The position numbers were made by a program, and so were the translations under genes. Source: Serpula lacrymans var. lacrymans S7.9 (lineage: Eukaryota > Basidiomycota > Agaricomycetes > Boletales > Serpulaceae). From it: a stretch of DNA of 64,000 nt. The notes beneath the pieces are model-generated. The model saw only the letters and a program-made list of their open reading frames with translations, was not told the DNA's origin and made no database searches. The stretch is taken from the NCBI RefSeq assembly GCF_000218685.1, contig NW_006763304.1, positions 281,349 through 345,348 of the forward strand. Direction: 5' to 3'. Below, piece by piece: positions 34,891 to 48,388 of the stretch; the first letter of the stretch is position 1, and each line of letters starts with the position of its first letter.

Positions 34891-37561
34891 ATGCCTGATC
34901 CAACAAGTCAGTCGAACTACACTCAAATCGCGACGTCGCATCTATCGCTCGAATGGAATGTAAATTATAGTCGAAGATTCATTGCCGGATCTGCCACACA
35001 CACGCTGATAGCGAGACAAGATGGTGTGAATGAGGTAGTGTGAGTTACAGCAATCACCGCCAATCGGCTTGTACTAGGACTGCATCTGAATCAGGATTAT
35101 GGCAGATTTGATACGGCGCACTTGGATATCGAGAGCGTACAGGTAGAGGGGGAACATGCAAAGGTGAGCCATTCTGATCATTGTCACACGCGTGTTGGGG
35201 TTTCGGCCATAGAATATTGAATATTGAATCTTTTAGTATGCCCTGAAGGGCGAGCATGAAGTCATGGGTTCTGCCCTTCACATCGATCTTCCAAAAACTC
35301 TTGTTTCTGGATCATCAATCTCCATCCACATATCCTACAAAACCACCAAGGACTGTACTGCTCTTCAGTGGCTCGAAAAAGAGTATGTTTTGTTTTGAAT
35401 TTGCCGTCGCACCCATTCCGATGAATACAATCAATTCGTAAGGCAGACGCAAGGACAGATATTCCCGTTCCTTTTCAGTCAATGTCAACCAATCTACGCT
35501 CGGTCCCTTGCACCAGTACAAGGTATGTTGAGCCCCCTATGATTTCGTCTATTAATACTTTCTTACATTGTGTTCATGAAAGACACACCATCCGTTAAAC
35601 TGGTCAGTTAGCTACTACGGCAGCGAGCACTTGCTAACCGCCGAGGCAGACGTATAGCGCCAAAGTAACCTCTGTCCTTCCAGTGCTTTTGTCTGCAAAA
35701 CGTGTGTCTCCGCCTTCAGATGGACCAGCTCACGGTGGTAAGGTAATCGGCGTAGACGAAGTAACATATGTTTACGATCAGGTGGGTTTCGCATTGTCCC
35801 ACATATACCACTTTTTTCTTATAGCCCAGCATGAAGCCTGTCCCTATACCTTCTTACTTGATTGCCATTGCAGCTGGGAATGTTCGATATCGTCCGTTTC
35901 CTGTCGTGGATGGGAAAGACTGGACCTCTGGAGTATGGGCTGAACCTGAATTAATGACTGCAGCATACTGGGAATTTAGCGAGGATACTACAAAGTAATA
36001 TCTCCCCTGGACAATACCGTTCAAGTTGACGACGTCTGATTGGCCCAGGTTCTTAGCTGCTGAGGAAAAAATAGTAGGTTCGTATCGATTTGGAGTGTAT
36101 GATCTACTCGTTTTGCCACCCTCTTTCCCATACGGAGGTATGGTAAGCTTAACATTCATCTGTTTTTGTCGGATTATATGTGACCTGGATTTCATAGGAA
36201 AATCCTTGCCTTAGCTTTGTCGCGCCAAGTAAGAGGCTGTCTTTGCTAATTTTCACCAACGGCGGAAAACTGATTTCTATTCAGCACTCCTGGCGGGCGA
36301 CAGGTCTCTCGTGGATGTAGTCATACACGAACTGACACACTCTTACTTCGGCAATGGTATAACGTGAGTGCTTACACATATCCCCTGGAGTGTGGTCCTC
36401 AGCTATCATCTTCTAGCCATGTCGATGCTACACATTTCTGGCTAAACGAAGGTTGGACCACCTATATGGAGCGTCTTCTTCAGCGACTGTTGCACTCTGA
36501 GGCTCATCGTGGATTATCCTGTATAATCGGTGCTAGGAGCCTTGATGAGGCTCTAGAGCAGTTTATAGATATACCACGATACCAAAGGCTCATCATTGAC
36601 TTTGCGTATGGTGAAAACCCAGACTTCGCCTATAGTCGCGTGCCTTATGAGAAAGGCTCCAATCTCATTCTTCACATCGGTCAGCTTTTTCCTCATTCTG
36701 GTATTGTCATTCCTATTTGTAATGTTGAACAAAACATGTAGAACGTGTGATTGGTGGTCTGGACGTCTTCTTGCCATATGTGAGAGACTACGTGGACACT
36801 TTTATGGGTCAGAGCATCACTACAGAGCAGTGGAAATCCCACCTGTATACGTACTACAGAAACCATGGTGGTGATGAAAAGATCCAAGCTTTGGACAGTA
36901 TTGATTGGAATGTAAGTTTAAGGTGTCATTCCATAGCTACTCCATTATTCATGCATTATAGGCTTGGTTTTATGGCGAGGGTCTGGCATTGCCCGTCAAG
37001 ATGGAATATGACATGACGCTGGCCAAAGAAGCAAACCAGCTAGCTGAGCGCTGGGATGCCTCTCGTGCCATCAGCGACATCACCAAATTGGAATTCCAGA
37101 GTTCTGACATCGACGTTATGGATGCGAAACAGAAAGGTCCGAGGTCCTCCTTCAGAGATATTCTATGACGCCTGACAGGCTTTCTCTGTTACTCATTCGA
37201 TCCAGTGGTATTTTTGGAACGTTTGCAAACTTTCTCATGCTTGCCATCAGCACACCTCTTCCATCTGGATGAACTGTATAAACTGTCCTCGACGTTGAGT
37301 GCAGAGCTTCGTCTGCGTTTTTACCAGCTCGTTTTACCAGACTCGACATCTGCTGCGGCAAAGCACTTTGCTCCCCAAGCTGCTCTGTGGGTTGTAGGAA
37401 ATGATGGTACCGGTGTTATCAAAGGTCGCATGAAGTTTTGCAGGCCAGTCTTTAGGGCCATATACAAAGTTGACGCCCAATTAGCTATTAGTACATTCAA
37501 GAAATCAGAGGAAATGTTCCATCCAATTGCGAAGAAGCTGATCGAGAAGGTGCGCAGTTAA
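34891..37561 (+). CDS. Leukotriene-A4-hydrolase-type M1 zinc aminopeptidase
   Basis: The spliced product, about 600 residues, has the LTA4H N-terminal domain (D-P-T-S-Q-S-N-Y-T-Q-I-A-T, L-D-I-E-S-V). The catalytic domain has the substrate motif Y-G-G-M-E-N-P-C-L-S-F-V and the zinc site H-E-L-T-H-S-Y-F-G-N; 18 residues after the second His comes the third ligand Glu in F-W-L-N-E-G-W-T. The helical C-terminal domain ends K-K-L-I-E-K-V-R-S. In yeast and filamentous fungi these enzymes act mainly as aminopeptidases with weak epoxide-hydrolase activity. I chose the ATG at 34891 because M-P-D-P-T-S-Q-S-N-Y aligns with family starts; the frame is open earlier. About ten small introns occur. It converges on the myosin gene with a 341-bp gap. 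Confidence 0.9.
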
Positions 37562-37902
37562 CGGTTTATAGCAATTCCAAACATATACTTATCCTCCGTT
37601 TTTTCCGTAGGACCTTGATTTAGCTTGAAGGATCTAGAGATCTGTAAATACTATAACTGTGTATGTATCGATATAAATGACAGCGATGCCCTTATCCTCC
37701 TTTTACCTACGCAAGAGGGATCGTTTGTGGGTATCCAATGTGATCAATTATTTGTAATAATACATTACAAGTGAGTGAAGAAAAGAAATACTGTATCACA
37801 ATGTCGAGTTACAGGGGTCTTGAAAAGCAGAATAGGAAGAACTGAGAGCCATGCTACAAGGTCTACTAGGTGACATCTGAAACTGAAGCGTCCATCAAGG
37901 CA

Positions 37903-40900
37903 CTATGATTCGGCTTTACGAGGAGAGGTTGGAGCACTGCGATCTATAAGCCCTGATTGAGGTCGATCCAGTCGGTTCCTAAGACGCTGTACTTCTCGCT
38001 CCAAGCTGATGTTCACAGTAAGCATCAAGGAGTGTAAAACGGATCAGTGTGACGTACTTCAGTGCTTTCTGTTTGAGATCTGCGGCTTCACGCTCTGCGC
38101 GCCGTTTGGAGCGCTGAAGATTACTTTCCTCAGTTTGCTGAAAGCAGGAAATTTGCAGCTTGAGTACCAGTATCTCTGAAAGGCTTCAATATCGACTTAC
38201 CGCCTTATCCAAGGTTTGCCTGAGACTTTGTATCTGGGCTTCGTGGGACTTTCTTTCCTCCTCCAGTCGAGTTCTTTGTCGGTCGCTCTCTGCTAATTGG
38301 AACTTGGCATCACGGACGGCTTTATCAGATGAGTGGAGCAAGCGATTGGGGTCATTCTTATCCTTTGAAGTCTGCTTCAACTGAGCTTCGAGTTCTTCTA
38401 TACGACCTTCTAGTTGTCGAATAAGGCCAGTTGGTCGTGGGGAGGTAGCATAAGATTTCGTTTCAAGATCCACTATACGCACGTTGAGCTCCTTGATCTG
38501 TTTTTCAAGGTGTGCCTAAAATCGGTGTTCAGTATACTGGGTGTTTCTTCTGCGATAGAAATGCTCACATTCAATTTGTCAAGCTCTGAGTTCTCTACCC
38601 TGACGTTGCCTAGTTCGATTTGGCATTCATTAGCATGACTTTCGGCCTTCTTCATCCTCTCGAAAGCCATTGCAACTCGATCCTCTTGTTCTTCCAACGA
38701 ACGTTCTAGATCTTGTTTCTTCAGCTGCAACTTTTGAAGCTCTCTATCTGAGGTCATCTTGTTCGCGTCGACATGGTCAAGTTTAATGCCCTCTAGTTCG
38801 GCTTGGAGCGCGCGCCGTGCTTTTTGCAGCATAGCTCGATCAGCCTCTGCATCATTCAAGACACCTCGGAGCTCTCGAACTTGGGAATGAAGCGACACGA
38901 TCTGTGCTTGTTGCTCCGTTTGTGCGGCGCTTGAAACCTCATACGCCTTTGTCACATCGTTAATCTTGGTCTCCATACGCTCTTTTTCTTTCTTCCAAGC
39001 GCCACCGTTATAGACTTCATCGTCAAACCGAAGTTGCAATTCATCGTAGTCAGAACGAGTTTTTCGGTTATCTTCTCGAAGTCGGCTCATGATATCTCTC
39101 TGAGATTGAAGCTCTAGATAATTTGATCGTACATTAGTGTCAAATGGTAACATATCAAAAATATGTCAAAAGGTACCTTCACTGAGTTGGGCCAACTCGG
39201 CTATTGCAGTGTCAGAATATGTAAACCTAGACATGGGTGTACTTACCTTGATATTTCTTCCGCGTTTGATCTGTAGTGAAGTCGCGTTCTGCAATATCTT
39301 TCTGGTGTTGCTTACGCTCGTCTTCAAGTTGCTCGGCTAGGCGATGACGTTGGATGTCAAGATGAGAGGATTCTCGACCTTCATTCTCAATCTTTGACTG
39401 CAAGCCCCGAAGATTCTTTTCCGCGATTTCTAGGCTCTGTTGAAGGTTTGTCTTTTCCGCTAACGTATCCGTATGCGCCTTCTCTAAATCGGCCAAAGCT
39501 CGTCGTGCTGCAGTTTAAAGTTAGATTGTAGTTGTAAAAATGGAGACGAAAACGAACCGAAGGCTTCAGCTCTTGCAGCTTTCGCTCTTGCAACTTCTGC
39601 TACTTCAAGTCTTTCTGATGTGCTTCCCGTCTTGTGCTTATAAGATTCAAGTGCTTCTCGAAGTTCTGTATTTTCATTCATTAACGAACTGGTATATAGT
39701 ATATAATCAATTTGACCCTCACCTGATTGCATCGCAATTGCTGCTGTGGATGAGATCTGGAGCTCTTGAAGCCTCGTTTGCAACTCGCGATTGGCACCTG
39801 TGTTAATCAGTGAAAAGTTACATCACAAGGGGTTAGAGTGGGGTCTTACCCAGTAAACCCTTGTTTTCGTCCATCTCTGACTGTAACCTCTCTTTTATAT
39901 CATTGAGATCGCTCTCCAATTGCTTCTTGGACTGCGAATGCTCCCGAGCACGAGTGCGGAAATCTTCCAGTTCAGCTTGGGAAGTTCGTTGCTGAACGAG
40001 CTGCAGAAGTAAATTTGTAGGTTATACGAGGGCTTGATGATAATTAATAACCTACCAATGCCTTCCGAGACTCATCCAATCGGGTATAAGAGAGCCTTTC
40101 TTCGTCGATAGTAGACTGGAACTTGTCCCACATAGCTTGTATCCCATCAATTTGTGCAGCCTCTGCCGCACGGCGAGCCTCGGCTTCATCTTCTAACAAG
40201 GTTGATAACCTAACGTTCTCCTTGGAAAGACGTTGTCGATAATTCTGTAAAAATTTATTCGAGTCGTCGCTGTTCTCGAGATCTGCCGTAATGTCATGTA
40301 TCAAGAGCTCTAGATGCTGTCTAACACGGTCCGATGCTGCCATCTTGAGCTCAAGAACCTGCACCTGCTGTTTCAACTGGGTAACTTGGGTATCGGAACC
40401 ACGGGAGGAGTTTGATTGTGAATTTACTTGGCCGTTGAACCGGTCGTTTGCAACATCGCTATGTCGTGGGGTCAGAGACGCGCCATCAACACTGATGCTA
40501 GGGATACTCTGTCTTGATATGTTCTTTGAATAAGCCTGCATCTCCCTTTCCAGCCCTGCATCGGCTTGCTGAAGCTCCTTTAGCAATCGTGCCCGGAATG
40601 CATCATCTTTCGGAGTATCCTTCATAATGAGATCGCGTATTTCTCGATGTTGACGGCTAACAAGGTCTTTAATCCTGGCAGCAGCAGCCTGAGTGGACTG
40701 AGAGTAGCGAAGTTTTTCCTCGAGTTGAGCAATTCTCATTTCGTACTGCCGCTGGGATTTCGCAGTTGAATGTGGGACATCAGCCTCATCTGCCAGCCTT
40801 GCTATCTCTGCCTCCAGATTGTCTTTGGCACGCTGTACCATCTTTAGCTGCTCGTTGACGCTGCCAATCTCGTTGCGTGCGTCCTTGAGCTCTGATTGAG

Positions 40901-43900
40901 CTTTGCGAGACTGCATTTCAGCCACCTCCCTAGCTTTCCGTTCCATTTCAACGTTTGCAAGTGCCCGAGATGCCTTCTCTTCCTGTGCCCGGACGACTTT
41001 TTCCTTTGCTCTCAACTCTAATCGCTCCCGCTCAGTTTCTCGTGAGAGATCCTCCGCCTCTCCTGTTAATCGAGTCTTTGCCTTTTCAAGCGAACGAATA
41101 TAAGTAGCATTTTTCTGCAGCTCCACTTGAGCCTCAGCAAGCTGTCGATCGGTGAAACGTTTTGCTTCCTCTAGAACATGGACGTGTTCGACGATAGTTT
41201 TGTCTTGTCTAGATTCCATCTGCTTGAGATCCCACTCTCGATTTTTCAGATCCGTCAGGGCCTTGTTAAGTTCTTGATCATTTTTGGAAATGCGATCTTT
41301 GTTCAATGCAAGCTCCATTTTCTGGCTGGCTACCATCTTTTGAAGTTGTTGAAGTTTGGTGGTCTCGGATTCAAGCTGTTTCCGACTGGCCTCAAGCTGG
41401 CGATCATAGGTCGCTTTATCCCTCTCCAGCTGCAAAACGGTGTCCTCAAAGTCTTGGCATCGATTTTGTACGTGAGCTATTTGCCGTTCCAAGCCCTATC
41501 TCAATGTCAGTGATGTCATCCCTTTTGTCGCAAGTTGACAAACCTCTTTTGCTTTCAATGCCTCTGCTAGTTGACCATCACTGTCAATCTGTCTAGACCG
41601 TAATGTCTGCAATTCGGACTCCAGTGATCGTTTAGCCTTGCCTAGATCAGATATGGCAATATCTGTCTGAGAAAGCCTTTCTTGATTGGACCGTTCACGA
41701 TCCGATAGTTGTTTGTGTGCTGCCTCTAAGGTAGAATATTGGCGCATAGAATTGTCTAGATCCACTTTGAGCTTGCTCGTTGCTTCTAGCGCCATTCGTC
41801 GCGCATCGTTGAGCTCGCGCTGTGACTTGCTGACTTGGTCTCTAAGGTCAACGAGCTCCTGTTCTTTACTTTTCTCTACTTCATTGCGGCGAGTTTCTTC
41901 GCTAGTTTTCGCCTCCATCAAAGCCCGTAGCTCATCGACCTCTTCCTGCAACTTTGCCCTGGCCAATGCATCGCGTTCAGAATCCGCCTTGTTATTATGC
42001 ACTTCAGCAACTAATTTGTCGATGACCCGCTGAAGTTCAGCTATCTGCTTGAGTAGTTGATCACGTTCATCCTTAGAAGCAGATATCTCGGAGACCAGAC
42101 TGCTTATAGCTTCCTCTTTCTTTTGGATCATGCTCGAGTATTCAGTTGCTGTTCGGCCTAGCTCAGCAAGCTGCTCTTTATTCTGGCGTGTCCCCTGCTC
42201 AAGTTGATCGACTTTATCTTTGAGGGAGTCTCTGTGTTTTATCTTTAGTAAACTAATGTAATATAGCAATGCAAGATAGCTTGCCTATTTCGGATCTCCG
42301 CATTCAACTTGGATTGCAATTCGGCCGTGTTGGTATCCGCACGATCCTTGAGCCGGATCAGGTCCTCTTCACGCTGAGATGCAAGACTGGTCAAATCTTC
42401 GCTCAGTTTTTGGAGTTCTTCTCTTTCAGCACTGAGCTGAACCATTTCCTGTTGGACTACTGCTAATTGTTCTGATAAATCTGCATCCCTGTTCCTCCAA
42501 TCCCGTTGCTCGCCTTCGAGACGTACAAGGTGCTCTGCCGCTTGATCAAAAGCTTGCCGCAAGGTTTCGTGCTTCTCCTCGCCTTCTTTCTGCAACCTTA
42601 GCGCCCTGTCCAGTTGAGAATCAAGAGTATCCAGGTCTGACTGTAAAGCTGCGATCTCTTCTTCTAGCTCTCCTTCCCTCAATTTACTCCTTTCCAATAG
42701 CGATTCTTTATCGACTGCCAACGCACGCTCGGCTGCAAGATCTTCTTCCACTTTTCTTTTCTCTGTTTCCAACGTCATCTTCAGGTTCTCTAAGGCCTCG
42801 CGTTCTTGTTGATCACGTTCCGCTTTCTCTCTTATGAGATGCAGTTCAACTTCCTTCCTCCTTAGTTCTTCGTCGTTTCTCGTGGCGGCAAGCAAAGGGC
42901 GCACCTACATGTAGTGAGAAACAGGCAAACAGAGATAACTATGGACAAACCTTTGTATAGAGTTGCCACCAAGGCCATTCCCTAAGCTCACCATATACAC
43001 GAGCATTACGCTGAATGGTACGAATTGCAACAGCACGGTTCAGGATTTTCTTCATTTGCCTCCGCGCCGCAAACATCCTTGACACAGCTTGTAGCCTCGA
43101 AAAAAGATCGAATAACAAGGCATCTCTCCGCTCCTCGAGTTCTGCCAGAACTCCTGCCTTGAAAAAGATCTTGGAGGTACCAACTCTGTAGAGTGTGTTA
43201 TCGAGTTCTAGGGCTTCGACCATGCGCAAACAAGCCCTACGACCATCCATATAACCACGAGGAATAATACCAGGCGTCAGGATCTCATAACGCTGACGGA
43301 ATTCAACGAAGGGAAGTCGATTTGGATAACCTAGACGCGCGATACGAATACCTTCCAGCACACCGTTACAGCGTAACTGGTCCAGTATGAGGGGAACATC
43401 AACTCTGCCTGGTTTCTTGTGTACATTAGGTACTATGCAACGAATGAAGTGCGGTTGGGTGGCTTGCAGCTGACCCATGAGAAGAGCTAGTTGCTCTTTA
43501 TGCCGCTGAGCTACTGTCCTGAAAGCACCTTTCTTGATTCCTCGCTTCTTGCCCACTGAAAAAGGTTGAATACCTCCGCTGCCCGCGTTTGACGGGGCTA
43601 AGAGACCTGACGATATGTCGCTGTAGTCTGCAAAAAGAGATGATACGTATCTTTCCGAGGAAGAGGCAAGAACACGGGTAAGATTATCGTTCAAAGGATC
43701 TTTGTTCTTTTCCAACCATCCGTCGGTTCGATATTCCACCTTACCAGCGTAATGCTGCAAAGTGAATCCCTGCTCAAATCTTGTCGGCTCGTATTTCTCC
43801 CTACCAGGATGGGGCTCTTCACCAGGCTGCAGGTCCCCTCGCCACATTGTATGCAGTTTGTTCGTAAAGGTGAGATCGGTGGCCTTGGGCATGATACATT

Positions 43901-45889
43901 CCTCGTCCAAGCAGCTCAACACTCCGATAACGGGACCGCTCGCCTCAATAAGATCTATCGTCGGTTGCAAATCAAGGCCAAAGTTGACATAGTCCCATTC
44001 TATACCCTCTCTGGTATATTCCTCTTGCTCGAGCACAAACATATGGTGATTAAAGAATTGTTGAAGTTTCTCGTTGGTATAGTTGATGAGAAGCTGCTCA
44101 TAGGTATTGACTTCAAATATTTCAAAACCAGCGATATCCAGAACGCCGATGAACGTCGACTTCGCAGATGGTCGATCTAGCGCACGGTTGACACGGTCTA
44201 CCAATGCACCAAATGACTTTTCATATAAAGTCTTGCACAAAGCTGATAGCTCGTCCAGAGCTTGCTGCCGCGTACGAGCCTGTGTAACCCATTCTCTGCC
44301 AGCCAGTACTCGTGGCCGCAAAACTGCTCTGATGAACTCAGCAACAGGTAAACCAAGTAAATGGCAGACTCGTTCTGCCTGTGAAGGATCGGGCAGTACC
44401 GCATCATCCGCCCTGGTTGAAGTTATCGTGATATTCCCGATGTGCAATATGGCTGCCACAATTCGAAACAAATCAAATTGCTCTGCCTGTGTAAAGCCTA
44501 CAACATCGAAGGCATTCTGCACACAGCTATGTCAGAGTTTCAGAATCGACTAGGAACAGCATAGCTTACTATCAATGCATCCCACTCCTCTTTATCGTTG
44601 ACGCCATCGACTTCTCGTCTACTCTTGTTTAGGAACTCGTACTCTGAAACATCACCTTCCAATAATAGAGTTTCTGAGAAAATAATATTCAGCCTCTGGT
44701 CTATCTGACCTGATGGCATCTTACCTTTCAGTGCATCATTGCCTGACATTAGTTGATAGAAAACGTGAAAATTCCTTTCAGCCTCGCTCCTCACTACGAC
44801 ACGACTCTTTTCTAGTAGATACCAATCTATGTTCGCCCCAGCGATGCTGCCGTCGGGAGCAAAGCTAATCCTGATGAACTTGCCGAATCGACTCGAATTA
44901 TTATTGCGTTGTGTCTGTGCATTACCAAAGGCTTCCAGGATAGGATTGGCTTGAACGATCTGCCGTTCAAGCAAACCTAGACGGCCCTTTGCCGTTAGAG
45001 ACCCGGTAGAGCTACCGGATGATATGATGGCGCTCTTGTGTTTGAAGGAGCTACTCCTCGGAAGGCCCGAGGAGGGTATGACTGCGCCATGAGATGATGT
45101 ATGTGAAGGTGAAAGGGTGTGCGATGGTGTCGGCGGATGAACATCTGTCGCTATAGCAGCTAGATATTGTATAACCTTCTTCGTGCTCTCGGTTTTTCCT
45201 GCACCTGATTCCCCGCTAGATTGGAAGATGATGATGAACTCGACACACCAGAATTCCAGGGTTCGAGGTACTTACGTGATTAGTATGCTTTGATTCTCTC
45301 GTTCGTCACCCATGTTGACCCAGGCTCGCTCAGCCACCGCGAATATATGTGGGGGGTTCTCGTCTCGACGTTTGTTCCGGTATTGGTGAATGATCGCATC
45401 GGTATATAGAGGTAAATTCTGGTATGGATTTATGGCAACTAAAAATAAGCCGGAATATGTCTATGTACACTCGTCAGTGAATGCCCATGCTGCCATTTGC
45501 AAGCGAAGCTACCCACATATATTGCTCCTGAACCGTACCTTAAACGGAGATTGTGCACGACGCTGGCTTCGTTAAGAAATGTCAAGTCGGCTATATCGTC
45601 GACGCGATCGAACTTTGGAGGGTTCATCTTGGATAGCGCATATAGTGGTACTTTCCGTATCTGAGGGATATTAATGTCACATATTCAAGCCATTTCTAAA
45701 CATAATACTGACATCTCCTCCAGCAGCCATTACAATCTCGCCTACATCATTATCTTCTTGATGAACCCACCCAGCAAGATATCCCTCTTTGTCGTCTGGT
45801 ACCCAAACCCATCGTTTCTCGTTGAATTCTGCTTGCAGAGCAGCCGCACGAGCAGCCTCAGCGCTCTGCGAAGGTCTTGGGGCTGGCAT
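37903..45889 (-). CDS. myo2: Class II myosin heavy chain
   Basis: This is the conventional myosin of the cytokinetic ring. The N-terminus (start 45889) is an SH3-like domain ([16 protein letters not shown]). The motor follows: [16 protein letters not shown]-loop G-E-S-G-A-G-K-T-E (about 45210), switch [11 protein letters not shown], switch [10 protein letters not shown] (about 44130), and the actin-binding and converter regions. Loop 1 after the P-loop has a Ser/His/Pro-rich insertion of about 50 residues. One or two IQ-like helices ([10 protein letters not shown]) lead, at about 42950, into a very long coiled-coil tail. The tail ends near 37903 with a Ser/Pro/Arg tail ([11 protein letters not shown]). 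The product is well over 2,000 residues, within the range of fungal myosin II. Numerous introns are present; tail exon borders were not all fixed. Confidence 0.93.
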
Positions 45890-46507
45890 ATAATCCCCTG
45901 TGGATATAAACAAACTTGAAGCAAGTCCCCAGATTGTCGATGATGTTCCGGATCGTTACACGACAGGTAAACAAGTTCGTAGCAGTGTGTATTCAGAGGT
46001 ATACGTTCCTTTATATCTTTGAAATGTCGTTACAGTCGTAGTAAAATGTCGATAATGAACAGGATACTCGGAGGAATGTCGAGATCAACTTGAAGGACAA
46101 ACCATCCACGAGTGTGAATCACGTTGGTCGACGCGCCATGTCTCAATTCAACGAATTGCCACTTCGACCCTTTTTTGGTAATCGGTTAGAAAGGCGCTCA
46201 GGTTCAGTTCCATACCCTGAACTTGAAGTTACGGTGCACGCACCCTCACCTCGGGTGTTCTGCATTCTAACCACAATCACAGCGACAGAACTACACATCG
46301 AACCAGGTTACGATCAGTTCCATTATGATGAAAAAAAAAGTTGTATAAAACCAGCAAACGCGTATCAGTTCGGCGTCCGTGGCCTGCACACACTGAGAGG
46401 GATTCCATACTTTTCGTCAACTTTTCGAGTCTCAAGTGGAGAACAAGGAGATACCGACGGTATAAAGCTATGGGATGGCAGCTCTATTCTTCAATTTTGT
46501 AGTTCAT
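45890..46507. promoter_or_regulatory. Divergent region between myosin II and zinc-finger gene 1
   Basis: This 618-bp stretch carries both promoters. An open frame at 46090-46548 on the plus strand runs into the zinc-finger leader, but it lacks similarity and is cut by no useful splice; I treat it as non-coding. Confidence 0.4.
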
Positions 46508-47694
46508 ATGTCTTCTTTCTCGCAGAATCTGTCCATCAACGTCGATGAAGTTTTCAACTTCGACGCCGCTACTTTGGAGTTAGTAATCTTCAACTTTTGA
46601 TTTCCAGCACATTGAGCTTACTCCAGTGCTACATGTATCAGGGATACCCCATATTTAGCGGATGAAGCGTATCTGAGCAGTGACATGTCCGAAGCAACTA
46701 TAGACGAGATTTTTCGCTCTTCGTATGGTTGGTGGCCGCAGGAGACGAGTTCTCTCATGCTCTCGCCATGTTTGCGAGGTTCGCCAGAGCTTACAGAAAT
46801 GGGATGTAAACCTTTGGTAATGTCCCTCTCCGCATCATCCATGCCATCCGTTAATATCAAACCTTTCATTAGACGTTTTCTAAACCAATATCTCCAACGT
46901 CATCGCAATCGATAGATCCTTGTCATCTCTTGCTTGCAGAACACGAACGACCGCCGATTCAACCATCAGCAATTTCTTCAGGTGCACTGATGTCAGAGTG
47001 CACGAAATTCAACGCGGTTGATCCAGACAAAGCAAAAGCTGCGGAAACGTTGGAACATCCTTGTGCCAGGATACCCACACCCACTGCGGAAGTGAAACTT
47101 GAAGAAGATATACGATTAGCCCCTTCGTCACATAATACTGAGGTTACGACTTCGGTGAAGCCATCCGCTTCTAGAAACCACACCCTCCAAAGAACACAAC
47201 GGCCACCGCACCACATTCCCATCCGCCATTCCACGAGACTTGCATCGAAGTCTGGTTTACTTATCAGCTCTATCGGTCCAGACCATGGGTTGGACGAGGA
47301 GAACAGCTGCGATGATTCGTTTTCGCCTGTTAGATATTTGAAATCCGGACGCAGACAGACCAAGAAGGTTCCTCAGCGTGTATGGTGCAGCTCTTGCGGG
47401 TTAAATTTTACGCGGGAAGCCGACCTCCGACGTCATGAAGAGACCATCCATAGCAGTGTGTCTCTAGACGAGATTTACAGCGAAACTCGGGAGCGATATC
47501 GCATTTATTGCAATCGATGCCGCGCGATTCTAGGCCGTGTAGATGCGCGTCAAAGACACGAGAAGAACAAATCCTGTGGTCGCAGTCGCATGATTAGAGA
47601 AGCGAGGGAAAAGAACGGCACCATTTCCGGCCACCTGCAGCTCAAACTTAAAGCCCATCAGTCCTCTCGACCCCATGCTGCCAGTAGCAGATGA
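46508..47694 (+). CDS. C2H2-type zinc-finger protein 1
   Basis: Three exons (46508-46578, 46627-46816, 46873-47694) give 360 residues. Residues 1-270 are Ser/Pro/Glu-rich and unstructured. The C-terminal 90 residues hold two fingers. The first is C-x2-C-x12-H-x4-H (starting W-C-S-S-C-G-L-N-F). The second is C-x2-C-x12-H-x5-C (starting Y-C-N-R-C-R-A-I-L). A Lys/Arg-rich tail follows. The pair at the extreme C-terminus, after a long disordered arm, suggests a DNA-binding transcription factor. The zinc-finger gene 1.2 kb downstream has the same layout and a similar start, so they are probably diverged paralogues. The ATG at 46508 was chosen because it joins in frame; earlier frames do not. Confidence 0.75.
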
Positions 47695-48388
47695 AATTGA
47701 TGAAAGGCCTGTGGGTCCAGTGTCCATCATAATTTAAGTCCTCTTATCGATTATGAGGCGCCCATATCATTATCTCCTTGTAAACGACGCTATACTACTA
47801 ACCTATTTACGCCCTCACCGGACCGCCTCCTAAGTCCGTTGTATCTCTGCTTAATCCTGTACCCTAAATTCTTGCGGCTCGAAGAATTCGCAACTTTCGA
47901 ATAGCACGGTTTTCATTTTTTTCCCGCCCCAAATGTGTCGTCAATGTCATGCGGGACGTATTACACAGCGATGGTGATTGCTGTCCTTAGAAATTCCAAC
48001 TTCCCCCTCCAGGCACTGACAATGGAGTAACGTGGTATACGTTAACTGTGGATGCACTGCCTCTTTTCTAGGGGTTCTATTTCCTTTTATATTGTGGGTT
48101 GTTCCTCTCTCTCGTGTGGCGTCTTCATTTCCAGATTCTTCCAATTGACGCACTGCAAACTCTGAATGTCCTGGTTCAACAATTGACAAAATCTATAATC
48201 TGCGTCCTTGGCTACGGACTGTACTGATTGGCCCGCCATCAGCACTTGTAAGGACGTGATTCGTTGTACCTTTTTGTTTATCGTGATGTGTGCGTTTTAG
48301 CGCGCGCTGTGGGAGTCTCATCTTCAAATTTGTCCCATCTCTCTCGTTCTCTCCAGGATGTACTTATTATATCCGCCCATTTACAGCG
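47695..48388. other. Intergenic region, no gene seen
   Basis: This is the 3' flank of zinc-finger gene 1 and the leader of the small gene that may follow. A minus-strand frame at 47947-48189 is short and has no motif. Confidence 0.4.

Noticed and set aside
40291..44553. Many plus-strand open frames inside the myosin gene
   Set aside because: Long, low-stop antisense frames are expected opposite Glu/Leu-rich coiled-coil coding sequence.
46090..46548. 152-codon plus-strand frame upstream of zinc-finger gene 1
   Set aside because: It cannot be joined in frame to the zinc-finger exons, has no recognisable domain, and lies in a divergent promoter.
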